This document shows positions 23,572 through 34,044 of a stretch of 64,000 nt of DNA, piece after piece. This DNA is from Polytrichum commune. Lineage: Eukaryota > Streptophyta > Polytrichopsida > Polytrichales > Polytrichaceae. The stretch's first letter is position 1; every line of letters starts with the position of its first letter. The position numbers and the translations under genes were made by a program. Where the stretch lies: assembly GCA_950295325.1 (NCBI GenBank), contig OX485803.1, positions 2,544,001 through 2,608,000 on the forward strand. Reading direction: 5' to 3'. The notes under the pieces were generated by a model. It made no database searches. It was not told the origin of the DNA and saw only the letters and a program-made list of their open reading frames with translations.

Positions 23572-24319
23572 ATATAAACGACACGCTGGCACGTTTCACG
23601 TTGCCATCGTTGGAATTATTGTCATTATTGCAATGTAGACTTTGTATTATAATGTCTTTAATGTTATACGGTCATGTCTGCACTGAAATTGAATGCTCCT
23701 CGCATCGTAGTAGGCCAGGACTGACTACAACAAGTGAGGAAAATTTCAATGTATAACAGGCTTAAAGACAAGAACGTATGTATGTACATTGAGGTGAATC
23801 CATAGTCATATCTTGAGAGATGTCAGGTTGCACTCACAGCTCAAAGCAACTTTGCATTTCGAACAGGCAGCGTTGCTGAGAGACTGAGAGTGATCCAAAC
23901 TTGGTTCCCAAATTCAAATTTTGATCTAACGGCTCTGTGTATTAGGGGTGATCTGAGGAGTGCACTGCAATCTCTAGGGTTGGGTGGTTCCAGTGCATCA
24001 GTAGATAACAATTCATTATTGGGTTTAGTTTGTCTCCTTCGATGTTTGCTTCCGAGAGGTGTCTTCCTATCGATTGAATTCTCAGCGAGTAGCCCTTGCT
24101 TCCGGAATGTTAATTAGATCAACTCTGATCTAGGCACCTGCTTGTGCCTGACATAAATTCTCCTCGCTTTTGACGCAGGTTTCCAGTGTAGCTTGTCTTC
24201 GGCTTCAGGTGTTGAAGAACTTGGTTAATTCGTTTTCAGTGTAGCTTGTCTTCGGCGATCCGCCGATATCAAGAATCGTACATACAAGAACTGCTTGATC
24301 TCATGACCCGATTAGTTCC

Positions 24320-25843
24320 ATGGCTGAAAGCGTACTAGACCTGGTTCAACAGCTCAAGAGTGATATTAAGAAAGGCGCTGACGTACTGGTAACTATAAAA
24401 CCAGATTGCACGGTGTTTGAGGTGCCCACGCTCTTGAGGGAAAAATATCCTGATCATTTCCCAACACTCAAGGGGTTGGAGCTCGGCCTCCACCACCGAA
24501 CCTTGAAGAAAACTGAAACAGAGCTTTTCAAATTCGAGATAGCTTGCATCCTCCACTTTAAGCTTGCCACAAGTAGGAACAGCTCCTGGGAGAGATTCGC
24601 TCAGCTCGTGGTTAAAGATGTGAACAGAGCGAGACGAGCCTATTCAGCGACCAGCAGCAGCAGCACCTCCAGCTCTGGACCCTGCAAGTTCACCGATAAT
24701 GAAGTCCAGAACCTGTTGACATTGGATGCACTGTTCCTCGTGGTTTTCTTCATGTACATGAATGGCAAAAGTTTCATCCTGGAGGTGTTCACAGCCTTGG
24801 AGGCACGCCTGGAGCATATGGTGAATGCAGTAGATTACGGCGATTTCCTTCTCGTAGAGAATCAAGTGCCCATGTATCTGCTGCAATCTGTGATCAGGCA
24901 GCTCTGCAAGATTGATGAGGAGATCAGCCTCAACGTGGACCCCACTTTCGACGTAGAGTCCAAGGTGACGGAAGAGCTGGATCTGATCCTGAACATCGCC
25001 ATTCTTCATTTGTACCCGTTCAAATACCCGGACGATACCGGGAACGTTTCTTCACACGGGTGCTGGCTCCCACATCGCTTCTCATGCTGTTCTTCCCAAC
25101 AAGTTCCCCAGCCAAGCAGAAACAGATTGCAGGCATACTTGTTCGCAACGTATCCTCTCGACCCTTTGGAGAACTCTTTGATAAACTGCCGGCATCTTCT
25201 GGACTGCCTTTACACAGTCATTTGTGGTCACCTATTACCGCTTCAGCTCGAATCAAACATTCAAACACACGCTCCTCTGGAATCCATACCCTCTACCACT
25301 CGGCTACAGGCAATCGGAATCCGCGCCGCGGCTAGCCCTGTCCCCACTTTGAGTGACATCAAACTTAGCAGGCCGGCACCGGGATGTCCAACAAGTGCAA
25401 CAATCATGTTACAGTTGCCAAAGGTAGTGTTGTATGATTACACTGAATCCGCATTCCACAACCTTGCGCTCCACGAGCAACTCATTTTCGGAGGCCGATG
25501 TGGTGACATGAGATGCTACCTCCAGTGCATGGCGTCCTTGTCCATAAACGAATCGGATTTGCAGATTCTTACGGAGGAAGGGGTGATCAACGATCATACC
25601 GGCACCCAAAGCCTTCAAGGCATGTGGGCTCGGACTCTCAAGGGAGTCCATACTGCCAACCCTTCAACCTCCTGGATCAAATGTTACCAGGAGATTCACA
25701 TGCGATTGAAGAGGAGCCGGAGACACGATTGTGGGACTCTATTCTTTGCTAAACCGTGGATTTTGATGTGCGTGCTCGCGGCCACCCTGCTCTTGTTTCT
25801 TTCCGCTACACAAACATGGTACGTAGCATTTCCACGTCACTAA
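24320..25843 (+). CDS. DUF247 family protein (copy B)
   Basis: This is an intact single-exon gene of 507 codons with all DUF247 marks at the same positions as copy A: V-E-N-Q-V-P-M-Y-L-L, H-L-L-D-C-L-Y, D-Y-T-E-S-A-F-H-N-L and the C-terminal hydrophobic anchor before Q-T-W-Y-V-A-F-P. By eye it differs from copy A at nine amino-acid-changing codons, three with only silent changes counting the mixed V/I codon once in each class, and one extra AGC (serine) in the Ser run near residue 111. No stop or frameshift is present. The same start context and leader are kept, but a 0.68 kb deletion brings more distal sequence closer to the promoter, so its expression may differ. Function is unknown apart from family membership. 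Confidence 0.92.
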   Translation: MAESVLDLVQQLKSDIKKGADVLVTIKPDCTVFEVPTLLREKYPDHFPTLKGLELGLHHRTLKKTETELFKFEIACILHFKLATSRNSSWERFAQLVVKDVNRARRAYSATSSSSTSSSGPCKFTDNEVQNLLTLDALFLVVFFMYMNGKSFILEVFTALEARLEHMVNAVDYGDFLLVENQVPMYLLQSVIRQLCKIDEEISLNVDPTFDVESKVTEELDLILNIAILHLYPFKYPDDTGNVSSHGCWLPHRFSCCSSQQVPQPSRNRLQAYLFATYPLDPLENSLINCRHLLDCLYTVICGHLLPLQLESNIQTHAPLESIPSTTRLQAIGIRAAASPVPTLSDIKLSRPAPGCPTSATIMLQLPKVVLYDYTESAFHNLALHEQLIFGGRCGDMRCYLQCMASLSINESDLQILTEEGVINDHTGTQSLQGMWARTLKGVHTANPSTSWIKCYQEIHMRLKRSRRHDCGTLFFAKPWILMCVLAATLLLFLSATQTWYVAFPRH

Positions 25844-28255
25844 TACCATGCATGCCCGCACTAGGAAAGAGATGCACTTTCCCTTTCAAGAGGGACTCTT
25901 CTTACTGCCTAGGACCAGTGACTAGCCCTAGTGTGGGTATGGTATGATACTAACAAACAATGTATGATGGACAACAAGATAACTTAACCATGGAGAGGAA
26001 GTGAGTGGATGATGGAAGCAGTGAGTCATCCACCTCCTTGACTTGGTTATCGGTCATTAACGGTATGTTCATATATGTACTAGGCTACATGTTATGGATG
26101 AAATGATGTTGTTGTGTGGATTGAAAACGCAAGAAAGATGTAGAAAGTGTTATGCACTTGAATGAGCGACCGGTTATGATGGTGAGCTTGTTGTCTAAGT
26201 ATGTTGCAACACATATCATTGGCATACTAAAAGTGATGATATGTTGCATGCAATTTAGGTTAATGCCTTTAGCCTAATCATTACTCTTTCATTTCCGCCC
26301 TCAAAAATTCTCTTATGAGGACTCATGTACATAGATGTACAGAGGCTTTCTACAACTTGTAAACATATTAGATTCATCACAAGTATTTCCATTTTTAGCA
26401 AGGAATTCCAAGGATGAATAAGTTATAGTTGTTAAGATGTACTAGGCCAAGCTACTACTACTTGGACTCATGCATTATATGCTCATAGCATTTGTGAATA
26501 CAAAAGCATTTATCATGTAAAGTTCTTGTAGGCTAATCAATAGTGATTTTTCAACAAGTTTGTGGTGCATGATGTTCACGCAACCTTTTTATTATTTTGT
26601 GTATTATAAACACATTTGAATTCCATTCAAGAATCCAAATTTATATTTATTAATCTCTTAGTAGTTCATTGTTCGTTGATTTTTTAGACAAGCTATGTAC
26701 TTTTCACTCCCCTATTTGTTTGGTAAAAGTGCATCCAAAACTCTACCACCAAAGTACATGTTGAATACAATCTAAGCTTCTTGGTTTAGGAAATTGGAAG
26801 AATAGTCACATGTAGATAACCTTAAATGATATGCCTCATGTGTGGTGTTGTTTCCACCGCATTGACTACCAAAATGTGGGTAAGGAGGGGATGGGGATCT
26901 CAGATTGATCAACAAATGGGGCTTGTAGGAGGGATTTGATTGGGTTCATGTCGTCTACATTGCCCAACTAGAGACACCTCAACTTTGTTGCGGGTACATG
27001 AGCAATCACATAGTTGCTCCAAACTGTAGGTTAATAAGTTTGTGCCAACCTATATATATATGGTAAGATTTTTCATCTAATAATAGGCAACTCAAAAAAT
27101 TGGTAATGTCTCAAATTGATTTTATGAATTTGGCCTTCATGCAAACATCATTCCGACTTTCTAAAGAAAATCATGTCATTACAAGAATCAGTTAACTTGG
27201 TGCTATATCTCATGATCAAATTCTCACCACTTGTAAATTACACAAATAAAATGTCAAATTTCATAGCGACTGAAAGAGATTTCAATTCCTATTAAATACA
27301 TGAAATTCCCTATTTTCGTGGTGGAAAATCAATGTGGAAATACTTAATGCGAGCCACCCTCATTGTCTAGTTAGGGTGGAATTAAAATGGGCTCAAACCT
27401 TGGGTTTTCTCCTAAGTCTTCTTGGAGATTTCCAACCAACACCTTACATTTTCTACTAAGTAGTTGAGAATTAGTTCAAGGACAAAGTAGCATAGAACAT
27501 ATAATAGTAATCCACATCGATCTCCTACAAATAATTTGAACCATGCTTCTTACCACTTGTACAGGAATATATGGTGATGGGTCCCCGGGCTTGTGGAACA
27601 AAGGCAAAGCGACTCTTGGAAAACCAAACCACCCTCATGGTAAGTTAGGGTGAGAGGGAATCATCGTACATGAGCATACCCATCATTCATCCAACATAGA
27701 AGCTCTTAAATAGCATGCAATTCCAAAGTTGCTTTTTCAGGTTTATTTAACATCGAAATTTGTTTTAGAGACCTCACACTAGCGTACATGACCTCATTTG
27801 AAATGAGTCGGCAACAGACCTATATGAATCAAGTTTTTATGTTGGATGGGTTAGAAGTACGATCATATACGAAAACCCTCTCTCCATAAGTTAGGTGTCT
27901 TGGACTTCATCCGACAGAGAAGCTTTGCATGAAGAGACTCCAAACACTGCATTAAATTCCTCTACGCATTGGTAACCAAATCCGGAAAACGATCCAGGCC
28001 TCTTCTTTTTGTGCAAATTTGCGCCAGATGGACCATTAGAAGGGTTGCAGACCTTGCAACCTCTCCCATCTTTACTGCACCAATGCAAGTAGCAGATTTT
28101 GGCCATACCCTCCACTTAATTTCTGGTCGCAGGTCTCCCCTCAAGAATCCCATCCTGTAGTGAGTAGTGAAGGCGGTTCAAAGGCTACCAAAATCTGTTG
28201 TTTAGGCGTCTCTGATTCTTCATACTGTCACTTCAATGCCAACAGCTGTTGCAGC
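25844..28255. other. 3' flank of DUF247 copy B, non-coding
   Basis: This is colinear with 8405-11205 except for small indels and the missing tandem-repeat stretch. No genes are seen. Confidence 0.6.
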
Positions 28256-28257
28256 AT

Positions 28258-28300
28258 AACTTGTTTCAATAATTGGTATTTAGATGAACTGAAACAAGTT
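28258..28300. repeat. Perfect 11-bp inverted repeat at the copy B edge
   Basis: The arms aacttgtttca and tgaaacaagtt are separated by 21 bases and could form a hairpin. It lies a few bases beyond the point where homology with copy A ends. Confidence 0.6.
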
Positions 28301-30018
28301 GGGATGATAATATTTGTAATCTTATTTGTAGAAAATGTCATTAGAAAAGTTACCAAATACCATATCACACAACATACAATATTCAGTGTACGTTTTTCAT
28401 ATACAAATGAATATGGGATGTTGAGGTTGATTGTTGGACTCCCTTTTTTCTAAGGATAATTCACATGGTTGGAGGAAATTTAACAATTCTTTCACCTCTC
28501 GTATTCAATTCAAAGTGTGAATAATTTGGAGTTTATGCAAAGGATTGGAGGACAAATTTTGATTTAATTTATGGGCCACACGCCACATGTCTGTTGGTTT
28601 AGTACATATTGGTTTAATAATAGAAATGATACAAACATTGGCTTCATTCAAAGCAAGCACGAATGAAGGACCTTTTTGTTATCTCTTCGATGATGGGCTA
28701 TCCCTTCCTTTCAAAGGTGAGTTTTATGTAGGTCATCTAAAATACCACAAATCGAATCAAAGACTAGAAATATTTTTTTGTTTTGATACAGACATTACTC
28801 TACAATGTTCTTCATTAGGATACATGGTAGGATTCTACTAGAATTGAAGGTAATATAGAGATCAAGAGGCACTACAATTCAATACACAATATTACTCACC
28901 TATGAGGAATGTCGAATCCTTGGTTGTAAGCATGAGCGGACATGACAAACTTCACGTCGTTGGACCCTTGGGATCTTCCTCTTTTGTTAAACCAATGTTG
29001 CCTCTTGAGCATGAGCCACAAGTCTTTCTTAAAGTTCTTGATGACAGTCATTGGATGTGAAGGGGACCTCCAATCGACCCTAACTATATTTCCAAACCTT
29101 TGGAATCTTAGGGTGGTTGTCGAATAGTTCACTTATTTTCAAGATAAAACATGTCAATAATTTCTGCAAATCCCCAAACAATATAATCATCATGCAAATA
29201 TTGGAGCACCTATATACAATGGAGACGGCGGTGGTGGTAGCAGGGTGGTGTTGGTGGTGGTGGTAAGGTTGAGACATCTATATCCGATAAAATAAGAGAG
29301 TTTGCAAATTATCTTTAGGAGGAGTAATAGGGGGGGAGTTATTTTTCTTGTAAAGAGAAACATATTCTAAGGAGAATATAATTACTTAAATAAAATTCAT
29401 GAATATAAAAATTGCTACAAATTTTGATATGTAATTTTAGGGTTACACATAGTCGATCTATAAATTAACCCATAACCACTCATCTCAATGCTACTCCTTG
29501 GCTATAATAATTATCAAAACTCTTATGAAGATAATCAATCACAAACCGTCCCCACATTAACTTTGACTTTGTTCACCTAAAGCATATAAATCTCATCTAT
29601 GTCAACATCACATGACCCTAATGTGGACCATGCCTCCACCTTTCTTGGTTTTTTCTCACACTTCCTAATGCAGGAAAGCTACGTACAGAATAACGGAGTA
29701 TCCAAAAGTCTACGAATCCAATTACCTACAAACTAACTCACAAATACCGCATCTATGATCAACACTTGCTAAATACCACCGCAATCAATCCAAGGACATC
29801 AAGTGTCGAACGTGACAATAAACCTGTAGCTTGAACCCTCCTTAATTACAGTGGAGTCAGTCTGGCAGCATGCATGTGCCTGGAAGTAGTACAAGTAAGG
29901 TAGAGAGTGCCAAAACCAACACCTATGAATGCCTTCCAATTGCCAACATTCTACTACCTTGAACTAAGACTGCCAAGTCCACGGAGTGACGGGTTTAGGT
30001 GTCATAAGTGGTGCCATC
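28301..30018. other. Intergenic, no gene seen
   Basis: Mostly AT-rich. A GGT-rich stretch lies at about 29222-29270. The last 100 bases (about 29915-30018) are the left half of a repeat that also occurs intact at about 31970-32280 and is interrupted here by the hAT element. Confidence 0.45.
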
Positions 30019-31440
30019 CAATGAACGGGGAGTACCGAACTTTAGTTACGAGCTAGCCGAAATTTTTTGAAGATTTCCGAATGAGTTTGCAATGATTCGG
30101 ACGAGGTACCGACTTAAAATTAGAAAGGTTGGAAATTGACCGGTTGAAATGAGAAAATATCGGCAATATAGCCGGTTGAGGCATCATATTTTAGGATATT
30201 TACCGAGCCAATTTTTAAATTTTAGGCAAGTAGCCGAAGGGATTAGGGATAGGGCGGAAATTTTTACTAGGGTAATAGAGTTATCCTTTAATTCAAATGA
30301 GTTTGGTAGGGAGTTTCTTAGAAAACCTTCCATGTTTGGCAAGCTTGAGGTGCATGCGTCATAACTCATAAGGTTAAGATTCTAAGAACCATGAAGGCTA
30401 AGTAATTTAGGGAAGGTTCCGTTCACAAGGCCGATTAGGGTTTTGAGCCGCTCTAAGCATCCAAGGACCCTGTGTCACGAGTATAAGGAGCTGCAGTCCT
30501 TTCTGCAGAGTATCTCACTCCTCCATCGGGATTTCTCTCTGTGTTGAGTGCTCTTTGTACTGCTCTTCCGCTTCTGCTAGATTCATCTTCATTTGGGTGC
30601 GACACTGCGAAGAGGAGTTTGTGCTAGCCTTTGCGACCTTGATTTTATCTTGATTCAGAGCTTATCCATCGAAATGCTTATTTCTTTAGTCTGTCTTTAT
30701 TCAGAGCTTACCCATCGAAATGCTTATTTCTTTAATCTGTCTTTATTCAGAGCTTACCCATCGAAATGTTTATTTCTTTAGTCTGTCTTTATTCAGCCCT
30801 TACCCATCGAAATGCTTATTTCTTTAGTCTGTTTTGATTCAGCCCTTACCCATCGAAATACTTATTTCTGCAGATCAAAATGCTTATTTCTGTAGATCGA
30901 AATGCTTATTTCTGCAGGCTGTCTTGATTCAGAGCTTACCCATCGAAATGCTTATTACTGCAGGCTATCTTGATTCAGAGCTTACCCATCGAAATGCTTA
31001 TTTCTGCAGATCGAAATGTTTATTTCTGTAGTCTGTAAGGCTTATTTCTGCAGATGTCTTGATTCAGAGCTTACCCATCGAAATGCTTATTTATGCAGTC
31101 TGTAATGCTTATTTTTGCAGCTGTCTTGATTCAGAGCTTACCCATCAAAATGCTTATTTCTGCAGTCTGTCTTTATTCAAATTCGCCCATTTAAAAACAT
31201 AATACCAATTTTTTTATAATATTAAAAAAAACAAATCCGACATACAATACAAATCTTCGGAAACATACCGAATTGAAATTCACAAAATTGGAAAATTACC
31301 GAATGAGAAAGTTAAATATCGGAATTTAACCGACAAAAAAATTGGATTTAGGTAGCTTCCGATCAAAAAAATAAAAATCCGAATCTTTTCATAAAAGATC
31401 GGAAATCTACCGATTTTGGTAAAAAACTCCCCGGACTCTG
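30019..31440 (+). mobile_element. Non-autonomous hAT transposon, 1.4 kb
   Basis: It starts CAATGAACGGGGAG and ends so that the reverse complement reads CAGAGTCCGGGGAG (10 of 14 identical). It is flanked by a perfect 8-bp duplication gtgccatc (30011-30018 and 31441-31448). An uninterrupted copy of the surrounding repeat at 32097-32104 shows the empty site. Both ends are full of CCGA/TCGG words. The left 560 bases and right 250 bases match the element at 13504-15329, but the interior is a minisatellite instead of transposase sequence, so it must have moved with help from another element. Confidence 0.9.
30650..31180 (+). repeat. Minisatellite inside the hAT element
   Basis: Imperfect units of about 40 to 55 bp repeat the words attcagagcttacccatcga, aatgcttatttctgcag and tctgtctt. 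Many units contain tttctgcag, a good splice-acceptor look-alike, so the array could act as a string of acceptor sites if transcribed. The related element at 13504 lacks the array. Confidence 0.85.
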
Positions 31441-31969
31441 GTGCCATCTCATGCCGGTCTCCACTACTGCCATGTAGGGTAGGTAACAAGCTGCAATCTA
31501 TCTTGGGTTGGTCCAAGGTGGCTTGTTAGTGCCTATTCTAGCCATTATATACACTGGCAAGGGGACGGCTTGAGCCATTCTAATCACAAAGTGAAGGAGG
31601 TAGGCCCGCAAAGCATAACAAGGTTGGTTTTCAGCTTTGGTGTTCTCAAAAAAATCAAATTAAAATGTCCATTTTCAACTTCAATCAGAAGCGGTAGGTT
31701 TTAGCTTTACAAAACCGTTGCCTTGCATCAAAGTTGAAGGTGAACATTTCTTCCCAATAAAAGAGGGACCGACCTTAAAACCAAGCTCCTTAAGGGTACG
31801 CACATCTCGAGGCCAAAAGTCTTTTACCTTTGGCTCACCAAACTCCATTTTGAGACGGACGTTATCAAACATGTGTGGCATCCACATGAGAGTCAGTGGG
31901 TTTGAGTTTGAATTTGTCGGATGGAGATTGGGTGATTCCATTGAGCAATAAGGTAGAGGGTTTTGAGAC

Positions 31970-32280
31970 AAACACCCCACCCAAAACCAACACCTATAAA
32001 TGCCTCCCAATTGCCAACACTCTAAAACCTTAAATTGTTCCCAATAGTGTAGGAGCGCTCGGGCCCATGGAGTGATGGGTTTAGGTGCCATTAGTGGTGC
32101 CATCTCATGCCGGCCTCCGCTACCGCAATGTAGGGTAGGTAACGGGCTACATTCTATCTCGGTTTAGTCCAAGGTGGTTTGTTTGTGCCTATTCTAGCAT
32201 GTCTATTCACTAGGGGGGGGGGTTGTTCAAGCCATTCTATTAAAAAAGCGAAGGAGGTAAGCCCACAAAGCACAAAAGGG
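31970..32280. repeat. Uninterrupted paralogue of the sequence around the 30019 hAT element
   Basis: It matches 29915-30018 followed directly by 31441-31640, starting at aaccaacacctat and running through tgggtttaggtgccat and gtagggtaggtaac. It serves as the empty site for the hAT insertion. A 10-base G run lies at 32213-32222 where the partner has gggg. Confidence 0.8.
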
Positions 32281-33394
32281 ATCGGCTGTTAGCATAAAGG
32301 GGGGCGGTACCTAGGATGAAAGGAAGTCTTTACATAGGATGCAAGGTGATGGTTTTGAACCAAACAAGGTGGGATCATGGAGGTGGCCATGTGGCTTTGC
32401 GCACCGTTACTAGTTGGGATTTGATCTAGCTTGGGTTTAATACCCAAGTATGTTCTGTTGGTTCTAGGTTATGAAGGTGGGGGTCCTCGCCATATGCCAA
32501 GTCATCATACACAGGGCCTAGGGATTGATTTAAGGAAACTAGTGGTTTTGACTTTGAATATTCATCAAATATACGTTTGAGGTTTTTTTCTCTTCTTTAT
32601 GGCTATGTAGAGCCTAAAGGCTAATATTCATTTTTCTTATATCAATAAGATAGCCATATGCTTGTGCAATAACTTAAATGTGTTGGTTCAAGCACCCTCT
32701 ACCTTAACTACTCACAAAACATGCATAACTTACTGGCATCCTAGCATAGGGAGAAAATATATTGAAGAGACCATGTTCAACATATCTAACCTATCTTTAC
32801 ACATAATTGATCTAATCCTATTGTGTGCAGTTCGGAAACTATCATGAAAGTGCATTTCACACAGATTGTTGTTTCAAGTTTCAGGATAGGAGTTGAGATG
32901 CATATTTAAATTAGGTCAAAGTGTACTTTGTTTGATTCATTTTTTTATATATAGTTTAGTGATCACATAGGCCTTCTTAATTGCATTGACAATAAAACCT
33001 ATAATGATTAATCAAATTTGAGCATATACTCTATTCTCATCGCAACACATGTTTTTTGAGTGTTTGTTCTTGACTACAATCCTTGCCATATACCACTTAC
33101 ATATAAGTGTCCCATTAGTTAAAAAATCACATAAGGCCTATATTCCACTTTTCCTTAATGTGGGACCAATATTGCAATACAAAATGGACGGACATGCTAC
33201 ATTTAAGAAGAGTTTGACCACTCTTCTAAAATTGCTACATTGGTATTTATTTTATGATCTCTTATGTTATAAAAAAAATAGAAAATATTTGCACATCATG
33301 TAGGTAATGCAGTGTGCCTAGAGCTTTGTGATGTCTACGTAGACCCATCCATTACGAGCATGAAAAACGCAAAGAGATGTATGGTGGCTTAAAC

Positions 33395-33455
33395 CTAAGG
33401 CCTTAACTTACCACCTAAGGCCAGAATAGTATTGAGTTGGATGGGCGACCTTCGT
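33395..33455 (+). repeat. 5S-rRNA-like fragment
   Basis: The stretch ggccttaac ... agaatagtattgag ... ttggatgggcgacctt resembles the internal promoter half of 5S rRNA and is related to 44601-44655. It is probably part of a degraded 5S-derived SINE. Confidence 0.35.
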
Positions 33456-34027
33456 AGCACTTGATTTCCGGTGCACCCTACCACCTATGATCCACCCAAT
33501 CATAACACTTGAAAGTAGCTGCATGAACCAAATATTTTCAACCAACCATGTGGAAACTGAGGGGCTTGTCCACTCTTCTTTAAGGTGTTCACCTTCCAAA
33601 GGACGCAAGAATCGTTGGGAACCCTCTAATTCTTCTAATGCCCAATTTGAGATTACATATAGACTTAGATCAACTAAAAAACAAAGCAATACCATAATTT
33701 ACACTTGGGGGGGGCAGTGTGTTGAAAAGTTAAGGATATAGGTGCGAACAACCACTATTTTATAGGGGGGTATTACTTTCAATTCTCTTCTTTTTTTCAC
33801 ATGCTATCATTATGTAAATTTCTACTTTGGGTTAATAGAAAAATGGCTTGCATTACTTATAATTCCAAATTACCTATTATTCCATACCCTATAGTACTTT
33901 AAAGATGTCCAGTGCCATTTTTGATACCCTATATTACTCTTAAGTCCATTTATAATTTTTAGCTCCCATGTTTTTAAAATACCCTATCATTTGTTCACAC
34001 GTATATTGCTACTCCAACCAATGACTG

Positions 34028-34044
34028 CCCCCCCCCCCCCCCCC
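34028..34044. repeat. Poly-C run, 17 bases
   Basis: An uninterrupted run of 17 C, one of six G/C runs of 10 or more bases in this window. Confidence 0.9.

Larger units (their letters stand above)
21017..28255 (+). repeat. DUF247 segmental duplication, copy B
   Basis: This matches copy A in the same orientation. Relative to A it lacks about 1.9 kb (joined near 22656), about 0.68 kb (joined near 23816, just upstream of the gene) and about 0.43 kb (joined near 27930). The right edge is close to 28255, directly beside a perfect 11-bp inverted repeat (28258-28268 / 28290-28300). Confidence 0.9.
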
